A DNA stretch of 64,000 nucleotides from Saccharothrix sp. ST-888 (GTDB lineage: Bacteria > Actinomycetota > Actinomycetes > Streptomycetales > Streptomycetaceae). Under the pieces are notes generated by a model, which saw nothing but the letters and a program-made list of their open reading frames with translations, ran no database searches and was not told where the DNA came from. Both the position numbers and the translations under genes were made by a program. Shown piece after piece: positions 8,263-15,613 of the stretch (its first letter is position 1; every line of letters begins with the position of its first letter). The DNA is taken from NCBI RefSeq assembly GCF_000955975.1, contig NZ_JYJF01000009.1, positions 1 through 64,000 of the forward strand, given 5' to 3'.

Positions 8263-9225
8263 ATGTTCTCGCTCTCCGAGCCGCCGCTGCTCACCCGGTT
8301 GAAGACCGCCGAACGGATCCTGATCGCCGGGGCCGGCGGCGGCTTCGACGTGTACGCGGGTCTGCCGATCGCCTTCGCGCTGCGCGCGGCGGGCAAGCAG
8401 GTGCACCTGGCCAACCTCTCCTTCAGCCACCTCTACGGCCTGCCCGCCGACGTCTGGCTGGCGCCCGAACTCGCCGAGATCCGCCCGGACACCGCCTCCG
8501 CGGAACCGTACTTCCCGGAGCGGACGCTGGCCCGCTGGCTCGACCTGCACGGGCAGCCCGGCACCGTCTGGGCCTTCGGCTCGGTCGGCGTCCAGCCGCT
8601 GCGCGCCGCCTACCGGGCGCTGGCCGAGCACCTCGCCGTCGACGCGATCCTGTTGGTGGACGGCGGTACCGACATCCTGATGCGCGGCGACGAGGCGGGG
8701 CTCGGCACGCCGGAGGAGGACATGGCCAGCCTGGCCGCCGTCGCCGGGATGCCGGAGATACCGCTGCGGCTGGTCGCCTGCCTCGGCTTCGGCATCGACT
8801 CCTACCACGGCGTCAACCACTCGCTGGCGCTGGAGAACCTGGCGGCCCTCGACCGGGCCGACGGCTACCTGGGTGCCTTCTCCATTCCGCGCGACTCCCG
8901 GGAGGGTGCGCTCTACCTGGATGCCGTGGCCCATGCGCAGGCGGCCTTCCCCGAGCATCCGAGCATCGTCCACGGTTCGGTGGCGGCCGCGCTGCGTGGA
9001 CAGTTCGGCGACGTTCGCTTCACTGAGCGAACGCGGTACAGTTCGCTGTTCATCAACCCGCTGATGACCCTCTACTTCGCGGCCACGGTCGAGGCGCTCG
9101 CCGCCAACCACCTCTACCTGGACCGGCTCGAACAGACGTATCTGATGCGTCAGATCGGCTCGGCCATCGAGGAGTTCCGGGACGAACTGCCCGTCCGCCG
9201 CCCGCCTCGGATGTTCCCGCACTGA
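8263..9225 (+). CDS. DUF1152 domain protein
   Basis: A 320-residue protein matching the DUF1152 family, whose function is not established. Recognisable features are the early ILIAGAGGGFDVYAGLPIAF (about residues 20-39), HLANLSFSHL, LLVDGGTDILMRGDE (about 129-143), GFGIDSYHGV and the C-terminal SSLFINPLMTLYFAATVE. The Gly-rich start and acidic loop look like a nucleotide- or metal-binding site, but that is inference. The ATG at 8263 gives the family's usual start; an in-frame GTG at 8212 would add 17 residues. The ribosome site is weak for both. No operon partner is evident. Confidence 0.8.
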   Translation: MFSLSEPPLLTRLKTAERILIAGAGGGFDVYAGLPIAFALRAAGKQVHLANLSFSHLYGLPADVWLAPELAEIRPDTASAEPYFPERTLARWLDLHGQPGTVWAFGSVGVQPLRAAYRALAEHLAVDAILLVDGGTDILMRGDEAGLGTPEEDMASLAAVAGMPEIPLRLVACLGFGIDSYHGVNHSLALENLAALDRADGYLGAFSIPRDSREGALYLDAVAHAQAAFPEHPSIVHGSVAAALRGQFGDVRFTERTRYSSLFINPLMTLYFAATVEALAANHLYLDRLEQTYLMRQIGSAIEEFRDELPVRRPPRMFPH

Positions 9226-9405
9226 TCCGCCGGTGCACGAGGGGAGCGTGAACGAGCGATCGAGCGCCCCGCGTGTGCGCCGTGTGCGCCGGGCGCCACG
9301 GCGAATCGGAGCAACCGTGCGGGGTCTCCGGCAGGTGTGTCGCACAGGGGAGTTGGGCACGCTACGCGCCGATCATGACCAAGTGCGAGAGAGGCGGGGG
9401 CGGCT

Positions 9406-11664
9406 GTGAGCCAACCCTTCGAACTGCCCGATTTCTACCTGGCATACCCGGCGAGGCTGAACCCTCATCTGGAGGAGGCCAGGGAGCACACCAAACGGTG
9501 GGCCCGCGGCATGGGGATGCTGGAGGGCTCGGGCGTCTGGGACGAGCACGACCTCGACTCCCACGACTACGCGCTGCTCTGCGCCTACACCCACCCCGAC
9601 TGCGACGGGCCCGAACTGTCGCTGGTGACCGACTGGTACGTGTGGGTGTTCTTCTTCGACGACCACTTCCTGGAGCTCTTCAAGCGCACCCAGGACCGCC
9701 CCGGCGGCAAGGCCTACCTGGACCGGCTCCCGGCGTTCATGCCGATGGACCTCTCCGTCGGCACCCCCGAGCCGACCAACCCGGTCGAGGCGGGGCTCGC
9801 CGACCTGTGGGCCAGGACGGTGCCCGCGATGTCGATGGACTGGCGGCGCCGGTTCGCCCTGAACACCGAGCATCTGCTCAACGAGTCGCTCTGGGAACTC
9901 TCCAACATCAACATCAACCGGATCCCCAACCCGGTCGAGTACATCGAGATGCGCCGCAAGGTCGGCGGCGCGCCCTGGTCGGCCGGTCTGGTGGAGCACG
10001 CCGTCGGCGCCGAAATCCCGCCCTCGGTCGCCGGGTCCCGCCCGCTGCGGGTGCTCAAGGACGCCTTCTCCGACGGCGTCCACCTGCGCAACGACCTGTT
10101 CTCGTACGAGCGGGAGACCCAGGAGGAGGGTGAGCTGAGCAACGGGGTGCTCGTTCTGGAGACCTTCTTCGGCTGCTCCACCCAGGAGGCCGCCGACTCG
10201 GTCAACGACCTGCTCACCTCGCGGATCCAGCAGTTCGAGAACACCGCCCTCACCGAACTCCCGCCGCTCTTCGCCGAGAAGGGGCTAACCCCGGACGAGT
10301 GCGCCGCCGTCCTCGCCTACGTCAAGGGCCTGCAGGACTGGCAGTCGGGCGGCCACGAGTGGCACATGCGCTCCAGCCGGTACATGAACGGTGCGAGCGC
10401 CGGCAGCGCGCCGAGCCCGTTCTCCCTCCGGCCGCAGGGCCTCGGCACCTCGGCGGCGGACCTCAGGGCGCTCGCCGGGCTGATCGGCGCGGGCCGGGCG
10501 CGCAGCTTCACCCATGTCCCGTACCAGCGGGTCGGCCCGTCCCGGATCCCCGAGTTCACCATGCCGTTCACCACCACGCTCAGCCCGCACCTGGCGAACG
10601 CCCGGCGCAACAACGTCGAATGGGCCCGCCGGGTCCGCCTGCTCGAAGCCGACCCCGGTCTGCCCGGATCCGACGTCTGGGACGAGCCGCGGCTGATCGA
10701 CATCGACCTGCCGCTCTGCGCGGCCGGTATCGACCCGGACGCCACCCCGGAGGAACTCGACCTGTCCTCGGGCTGGTTGACCTGGGGCACCTATGCGGAC
10801 GACTACTACCCGGTGGTCTACGGACGCACCCGGAACCTCGCCGGTGCCAAGCAGGCCAACGAGCGGCTCTCGCTCTTCATGCCGATCGACGGCGAGCCCG
10901 TGCCCGCACCCGCCACCGGCCTCGAACGGGCGCTGGCCGACCTCTGGCAGCGCACCGCGGGCCCGCTGGACATCGAGGCGCGCCGCGACTTCCGCACCGC
11001 CGTCGAGGTCATGACCGAGAGCTGGCTATGGGAGCTCGCCAACCAGCTGCAGAACCGGATCCCCGACCCGGTCGACTACCTGGAGATGCGCCGCACCACC
11101 TTCGGCTCCGAGCTCACCCTCAGCCTGAGCCGGATCTCGCACGGCCGGCAGATCCCGGCGGAGATCTACCGCAGCGGCCCGATGCAGTCCCTGGAGAACG
11201 CCGCCATGGACTACGCCGCGCTGATGAACGACGTCTTCTCGTACCAGAAGGAGGTCGAGTTCGAGGGCGAGGTCCACAACGGCGTGCTGGTGGTGCAGAA
11301 CTTCTTCGACTGCGACTACCCGACCGCGCTCGGCATCGTCAACGACCTGATGACCTCCCGGATCAACCAGTTCGAGCACGTCGCCGAGCACGAACTGCCG
11401 ATCCTGTACGACGACTTCGGCCTCGACGGGAAGACCCGCCAGGCCCTCGACCACTACGTGCAGGACTTCCGGTACTGGCTGGCCGGGATCAAGACCTGGC
11501 ACGAGGACTGCGTCCGCTACCGCGAGGCGGACATCCTGCGGCACAGCGGCCGAGGCGGCCGGCACGCCACCGCGGCACGGCAGTTCGCCGGACCGAGCGG
11601 GCTGGGGACGTCGGCGGCGCGGGTCCTGGCGACCTCCCTGCGGCCTACTTCCGTGCGGCGTTGA
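9406..11664 (+). CDS. geoA: Geosmin synthase (germacradienol/geosmin synthase), two-domain terpene cyclase
   Basis: A 752-residue bifunctional enzyme that turns farnesyl diphosphate into germacradienol and then geosmin, the earthy odorant of Streptomyces. The N-terminal class I terpene synthase domain carries FFFDDHFLE with Asp85/Asp86 and the Mg-binding triad NDLFSYERE (Asn229, Ser233, Glu237). A Pro/Ser linker with FSLRPQGLGTS follows. The second domain keeps a weaker DDYYPV (Asp465/Asp466) and NDVFSYQKE (Asn608, Ser612, Glu616). Length and order match known geosmin synthases. The GTG at 9406 follows GGCGGGGGCG-type sequence. The gene is monocistronic, and its 3' end overlaps the convergent DUF1697 gene by 20 bases. 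Confidence 0.97.
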   Translation: MSQPFELPDFYLAYPARLNPHLEEAREHTKRWARGMGMLEGSGVWDEHDLDSHDYALLCAYTHPDCDGPELSLVTDWYVWVFFFDDHFLELFKRTQDRPGGKAYLDRLPAFMPMDLSVGTPEPTNPVEAGLADLWARTVPAMSMDWRRRFALNTEHLLNESLWELSNININRIPNPVEYIEMRRKVGGAPWSAGLVEHAVGAEIPPSVAGSRPLRVLKDAFSDGVHLRNDLFSYERETQEEGELSNGVLVLETFFGCSTQEAADSVNDLLTSRIQQFENTALTELPPLFAEKGLTPDECAAVLAYVKGLQDWQSGGHEWHMRSSRYMNGASAGSAPSPFSLRPQGLGTSAADLRALAGLIGAGRARSFTHVPYQRVGPSRIPEFTMPFTTTLSPHLANARRNNVEWARRVRLLEADPGLPGSDVWDEPRLIDIDLPLCAAGIDPDATPEELDLSSGWLTWGTYADDYYPVVYGRTRNLAGAKQANERLSLFMPIDGEPVPAPATGLERALADLWQRTAGPLDIEARRDFRTAVEVMTESWLWELANQLQNRIPDPVDYLEMRRTTFGSELTLSLSRISHGRQIPAEIYRSGPMQSLENAAMDYAALMNDVFSYQKEVEFEGEVHNGVLVVQNFFDCDYPTALGIVNDLMTSRINQFEHVAEHELPILYDDFGLDGKTRQALDHYVQDFRYWLAGIKTWHEDCVRYREADILRHSGRGGRHATAARQFAGPSGLGTSAARVLATSLRPTSVRR

Positions 11665-12193
11665 GGATCTTCACCGTGGTGTGGAAGAACCGCGAAGTGC
11701 CCTGACCGCGGTACGACTTGGGGAAGGCGGTGGCCGGGTTCCCGCCCAGCCGCCCCTTCCGCAGGTGCATCACCACGAAGGCGGCGCCCGGCACCGCCCC
11801 GACGATCTCCCAGTCGCCCCTGGGGCCACGGAGGGGGAGGGCGAACTCCTCGGGCAGCGGCTCGGAGAGGAAGACCACGCACAGCCGCAGCTCCGGTGTC
11901 ACCTCGATGCCGGCGAACGGGTCGGCGGCGACCAGCTCCGCCACCTCGTCCACCGTGCGCAGCATGACCGGCACCTGGTAGCCGAGCGCGGCCGCCAGGT
12001 GCTGCTCGATCCGCGCGGTCAGTGCGGCCCGGTCGCTCTCCTCGGTGCTGAAGAAGACGTTCCCGCTCTGGATGTACGAACGGACCTCGCGCAGGCCCAG
12101 CTCGGTGAAGTGCCCGCGCAGCCGCTCCATGGTGACCGTCCGCCCACCGACGTTGATCGCGCGGAGAAATGCAATGTAGGTCGTCTGTGCCAT
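11645..12193 (-). CDS. DUF1697 domain protein
   Basis: A 182-residue protein of the DUF1697 family, found widely in bacteria with no established function. Seen: N-terminal TTYIAFLRAINVGGRTVTM, then FTELGLREVRSYIQSGNVFF, the family signatures. A central LGYQVPVMLRTVDEV follows, and the C-terminus is SRFFHTTVKILNAARK. The ATG at 12191-12193 gives the family's usual start. There is almost no leader: a CAGACT-like -10 lies a few bases upstream inside the 27-bp inverted repeat, so the mRNA may be leaderless. The stop lies inside the 3' end of the geosmin synthase gene on the other strand. Confidence 0.85.
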   Translation of the reverse strand: MAQTTYIAFLRAINVGGRTVTMERLRGHFTELGLREVRSYIQSGNVFFSTEESDRAALTARIEQHLAAALGYQVPVMLRTVDEVAELVAADPFAGIEVTPELRLCVVFLSEPLPEEFALPLRGPRGDWEIVGAVPGAAFVVMHLRKGRLGGNPATAFPKSYRGQGTSRFFHTTVKILNAARK

Positions 12194-12197
12194 CGGG

Positions 12198-12273
12198 CCA
12201 GTCTGGCAGCGGGCACCGACAGCGCCCGCCGGTCACCGCACCGGGCCGCTGTCGGTGCCCGCTGCCAGACTGG
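12198..12273. repeat. Perfect 27-bp inverted repeat between divergent genes
   Basis: Bases 12198-12224 and 12247-12273 are exact reverse complements, separated by 22 bases. Each arm carries CAGACT, a -10-like hexamer, a few bases from the ATG of the gene it faces (DUF1697 leftwards, the broken oxidoreductase rightwards). The region may be a duplicated promoter serving both leaderless transcripts. It could also fold into a very stable cruciform or RNA hairpin. Confidence 0.85.
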
Positions 12274-12278
12274 GCACC

Positions 12279-12749
12279 ATGGCTACCTGGCAGGATTTCG
12301 AGCATGAGGCACCCGACCTGGCCCCGGCCGTCCGGGCCCGATTCGAGGCCCACCGGCACCATGTGCTGGCCACCCTGCGCAAGGACGGCTCGCCCCGGGT
12401 GAGCGGTACGGAGGTCTAGTTCATCGGCGCCGACCTGACCATCGGCTCGATGCCGGGCGCGGTGAAGGCCCGTGACCTCCAGCGCGACGGCCGCTTCTCG
12501 CTGCACAGCAACCCCGCCGACGAGACCATGACGGACGGCGACGCCAAGGTCTCCGGCACCGCGGCGGAGATCCTCGACGAGATCGAGCTCTCCGCCCACG
12601 TGTCCGATCTTCCCCAGCCCCCGCCCGGCCCGTTCCACGCCTTCCGGCTGGAGCTCACCGAGGCCGTCCTGACCACGGTGGAGGGCGACTGCCTGGTCAT
12701 CCGCTCCTGGCGCCCGGGCGAGCCCGAACGCACCATCCGCCGCCCCTGA
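12279..12749 (+). pseudogene. Pyridoxamine-phosphate-oxidase-like (PPOX/F420) oxidoreductase gene broken by an amber codon
   Basis: The frame from ATG 12279 reads MATWQDFEHEAPDLAPAVRA, then HVLATLRKDGSPRVSGTEV, and stops at TAG 12417-12419. Directly after the stop the same frame continues as FIGADLTIGSMPGAVKARDL and runs to 12749, completing a ~156-residue split-barrel flavin/F420-binding protein. Family members have a sense codon after GTEV (commonly an aromatic or basic residue), so a TGG-to-TAG change is the simplest explanation. No frameshift is needed. Either the gene is inactive, or translation restarts downstream (ATG at 12450) giving a truncated product. A sequencing error is possible. 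Confidence 0.75.
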
Positions 12750-12770
12750 CCTGCCGTGCGGTGCGCCGGT

Positions 12771-13130
12771 TCAGCCCGGGAGTACCGAGCGCAGCGCCTC
12801 CGGCGTCCGCGCCACCACCGCGTGCCCGTCGTCCGCCGTGATGATCGGCCGCTGGATCAGGATCGGGTGCTCGGCCAGCGCGGCGATCCACCGCGCCCGG
12901 TCGGCCTCCGTCCTGCTCCACTCCTTGAGCCCCAGCTCCTTGCCCACCGCCTCGTCCACCCGGGCGATGTCCCACGGCTCCAGTGCCAGCCGCTCCAGCA
13001 CCCGCTCGATCTCGGCGGCGGTCGGCGGGTCCTCCAGGTAGCGGCGGACGGTGTACTCGGCTCCGACGGCCTCAAGCTCGCTGATCGCCGTACGGCACTT
13101 CCCGCAGCGCGGGTTGATCCAGATCTCCAC
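12771..13130 (-). CDS. ArsC/Spx-family (arsenate reductase-like) protein
   Basis: A 119-residue thioredoxin-fold protein of the ArsC family. It starts at a GTG (13128-13130). The redox motif is CGKC (Cys9, Cys12) in WINPRCGKCRTAI, followed by RRYLEDPPTAAEIERVL and the C-terminal LIQRPIITADDGHAVVARTPE, which carries the conserved Arg-Pro of the anion-binding site. Family members reduce arsenate with glutathione or mycothiol, or act as Spx-like regulators. There are no ars genes nearby, so a role in arsenic resistance is not supported by context. It converges on the broken oxidoreductase gene. Confidence 0.85.
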   Translation of the reverse strand: MEIWINPRCGKCRTAISELEAVGAEYTVRRYLEDPPTAAEIERVLERLALEPWDIARVDEAVGKELGLKEWSRTEADRARWIAALAEHPILIQRPIITADDGHAVVARTPEALRSVLPG

Positions 13131-13294
13131 GGCGTAAGGGTAGCGAGCCGACCCCCGGATCCGCCCCCCCGCCCCGGCGTGCCGGCCGGGGCAGTTCCGA
13201 CCACCGGCGTACCGGCCGAAATTCCCGCCGGCCGGGAACTCGGCGAGCCTACCGGTCAGTTGACCCGCCAGTAGCCCAGTCGAAGGGAGCGTTC

Positions 13295-14512
13295 ATGGAC
13301 GGCGCGGCGATCATGGAGCAGCTGATGTCGGCGGAGGGCCGGGCCGACCCGTACCCGCTGTACGAGCTCGCCCGCAAGCTCGGTCCGGTCGTCCCCGGCG
13401 GTGACGGACTGGGCATGGTCGTGGGGTACCGCGAGGTGCACCAGGCACTGCGCAACCCGGGCCTCGAAGTGGCCGACGCACAGCTGTGGGAGCGCTGGGC
13501 GCCCGACTACGCCGAGCACCCGGCCAAGCTCCTGTTCTCCCGCTCGATCCTGGAGGCCAACGCCCCGCACCACCACCGGATGCGCTCGCTGATCGCCTCG
13601 GTCTTCACCGCCCGCCGGGTCGCCGCCCTGGCGGAGCCCGTCACCGCCGCCGTGCACCGGCTGCTCGACGAGATGGCCGAGCAGGGCGCCGACGGCTCAC
13701 CGGTGGACTTCATGGACGCCTTCGCCTACCGGCTCCCGGTCGGCGTGATCTGCGAGCTGTTGGGCGTCCCGGAGGCCGACCGGGCCCGGTTCCGGCCGCT
13801 CGCGGCCGACCTCACGGCCGCGCTGGAACTGTTCGCCGACGAGTCCGAACTGGCCGCCGCCGACCGGGCGGCCGAGGAACTCACCCAGTACTTCGCGCAC
13901 CTCGCCGCCAAGCGCCGGGCCGACCCGCAGCCCGACCTGGTCAGCGCCCTGGTCGAGATCGCCGACGCCGACCCCGCCCGGCTCTCCGGCCGGGAACTGC
14001 TCGCCAACCTCGTCCTGCTGCTCGGCGCGGGCTTCGAGACCACCACCAACCTGCTCGGCAACGGCCTCGCCCTGCTCTTCGGCCACCCCGAGATCCTGGC
14101 CGCCGTCCGTGCGGGCAGCGTGGATCCCGCCCTGCTGACCGACGAGGTGCTGCGCCACGACTCGCCCGTCCAGCTCACCGTCCGGGTCGCGACCGCTCAG
14201 GGCCTGCGCATCGGCGACAGCGCCATCCCCAGGGACGGCGGAGTGTTCCTGCTGATCGGCGCCGCCAACCGCGACCCGCTCCGCTACCCGGACCCGGCCC
14301 GCTTCGACCCCACTAGAGCGGACAGCCAGCCCCTGAGCTTCGGCGGCGGCCCGCACTACTGCCTCGGCGCCCAACTCGCCCGGCTCGAATCCGCCGTCGC
14401 CCTGCCCGCCCTGCTCACCCGCTTCCCGGCCCTCGCCCCCGCCCCCGGCGCCACCCGCCGCGACCGGCTCGTCCTGCGCGGCTTCCGCACCCTCCCGGTC
14501 ACCCTCCGCTAG
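13295..14512 (+). CDS. Cytochrome P450
   Basis: A 405-residue bacterial class I P450. Signatures in order: I-helix oxygen-binding AGFETTTNLLG (about residues 248-258), K-helix EVLRHDSP, and the heme loop FGGGPHYCLGAQLAR with the thiolate ligand Cys356. The ATG at 13295 follows a GAAGGGAG ribosome site. No ferredoxin or ferredoxin-reductase gene is adjacent, and there is no biosynthetic cluster around it, so the substrate is unknown. The protein resembles the CYP107/CYP105-type soluble P450s common in streptomycetes. It is monocistronic. Confidence 0.95.
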   Translation: MDGAAIMEQLMSAEGRADPYPLYELARKLGPVVPGGDGLGMVVGYREVHQALRNPGLEVADAQLWERWAPDYAEHPAKLLFSRSILEANAPHHHRMRSLIASVFTARRVAALAEPVTAAVHRLLDEMAEQGADGSPVDFMDAFAYRLPVGVICELLGVPEADRARFRPLAADLTAALELFADESELAAADRAAEELTQYFAHLAAKRRADPQPDLVSALVEIADADPARLSGRELLANLVLLLGAGFETTTNLLGNGLALLFGHPEILAAVRAGSVDPALLTDEVLRHDSPVQLTVRVATAQGLRIGDSAIPRDGGVFLLIGAANRDPLRYPDPARFDPTRADSQPLSFGGGPHYCLGAQLARLESAVALPALLTRFPALAPAPGATRRDRLVLRGFRTLPVTLR

Positions 14513-14786
14513 CAGGCGGGCCCCGGGCCCCGGGCCGGAAACGGAGTCCTTGGTCCCGGTGCACCGGGACCTCCGGGCGCGCGTTCCGGACACCGTCTCG
14601 GCGACCATGGAAGGAGTTGTACGCCGCCTCGCCCGGCACGGCACGCGAGGCGGCTCCTCGGCCGAGGAGGTCAGTCTTGACCGTGCCCATCCGCCCCCGG
14701 TCCGGCGCACGGCAGCAGAGCACAGCCGGCATCGCCGCCCGCTGGAACCTCGCCATGGCCGAGGCCGCCAAGGCGCCGGGCACCCA

Positions 14787-14930
14787 CTCGCCGACCGGCT
14801 GGCCGCGCTGCGCACCATCACCCCCGAGGCCGTCGTCGCCTTCCTCGACCAGGACGTCCGCGCCTACGCGGGCCCGCTCACCGACGACCTGGCCGTCCTC
14901 GCCCTCAGCCCGACCGCCCTCCCGTCCTGA
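14787..14930 (+). pseudogene. Possible C-terminal remnant of a SpoIIE/PP2C-type phosphatase
   Basis: Within an otherwise gene-free stretch (14513-15019), bases 14787-14930 encode LADRLAALRTITPEAVVAFL, then DQDVRAYAGPLTDDLAVLAL and a stop. The last part resembles the end of PP2C-like SpoIIE phosphatases, where an Asp pair (DD) binds metal. Upstream in the same frame the translation turns Arg/Pro-rich and no longer looks like protein. I read this as decayed coding sequence. It could be chance; the match covers only ~45 residues. Confidence 0.35.
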
Positions 14931-15019
14931 CCGGATCCTGCGAGCGGCGGACAGCGTCTTCACGTCCAGACACGCCAAGCGCCCGAACAGGCGACCGGGT
15001 TTCCGCGACACTGGGAGGC

Positions 15020-15205
15020 GTGTCCGATCCAGCCCTGATCCCGCCCCCGCCGTCCCGCCTCCCCACCCGCATCCGCTGCCGCCGGTGCGGTCGCCTGCTC
15101 CATGACCCGGAGTCCCGCATGCTCCGCCTCGGACGCGAGTGCCGAGCCCCCGAGGCCCCGGTCCACGTAGTCCCCGGCGAACAGGACCCACTACCGGGCC
15201 TCTGA
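15020..15205 (+). CDS. Small Cys-rich protein (possible zinc ribbon)
   Basis: A 61-residue protein starting at GTG 15020, behind GGGAGG with very short spacing. It contains RIRCRRCGRLLHDPESRMLR and LGRECRAP: two Cys in CxxC plus a third Cys about 20 residues on, a pattern of small treble-clef or half zinc-ribbon proteins common in Streptomyces. The N- and C-termini are Pro-rich and probably disordered. The function is unknown. A strong hairpin 70 bases downstream marks the end of the unit. Confidence 0.6.
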   Translation: MSDPALIPPPPSRLPTRIRCRRCGRLLHDPESRMLRLGRECRAPEAPVHVVPGEQDPLPGL

Positions 15206-15275
15206 CGGACACCCGCACGCCGGCGCAGCGGAGGACGGCGCACGACTGCGCCATCCGGCCGTGCCGACGACGGCC

Positions 15276-15312
15276 GTGGGCCGCTGCTCCGAGATACGGA
15301 GCAGCGGCCCAC
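15276..15312 (+). terminator. Strong hairpin, perfect 16-bp stem, 5-base loop
   Basis: Bases 15276-15291 pair perfectly with 15297-15312 around AGATA. It lies after the small Cys-rich gene and before the LuxR leader. The rest of 15313-15613 holds a GATAAT at 15557-15562 as a possible -10 for the LuxR gene, and nothing else I can support. Confidence 0.75.
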
Positions 15313-15613
15313 CCGGGTGATCGGGCGACGCCGGGAACATCGCCGCGGGCGGTCGCCGCGGTGGCGCGGAACAGCGAGGCCGAGGTGGAGAATCCGACGA
15401 TTGAACTCGCGCCGCTGTGACCGGGCCAAGAGCCGGTGCCCAGTCGCTTTGGCGGTGCGGGTACATGGTCCGAACCTGTTGGCATCCCGCTCCGTGTTCA
15501 ACCAGCGAAGGCTCCCCAGGGCTGGTCGGATGGTGTCCCGGGGCGAACTGACGGGCGATAATCTTGGCGGCCGGGGGAGTGAGCAGGCCGGCCAACCCCG
15601 GGGAGTAACGAGA

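Noticed and set aside
9271..9288. Tandem GTGTGCGCC repeat upstream of geosmin synthase
   Set aside because: Two copies of a 9-base GC-rich unit are expected by chance; no promoter geometry supports a role.
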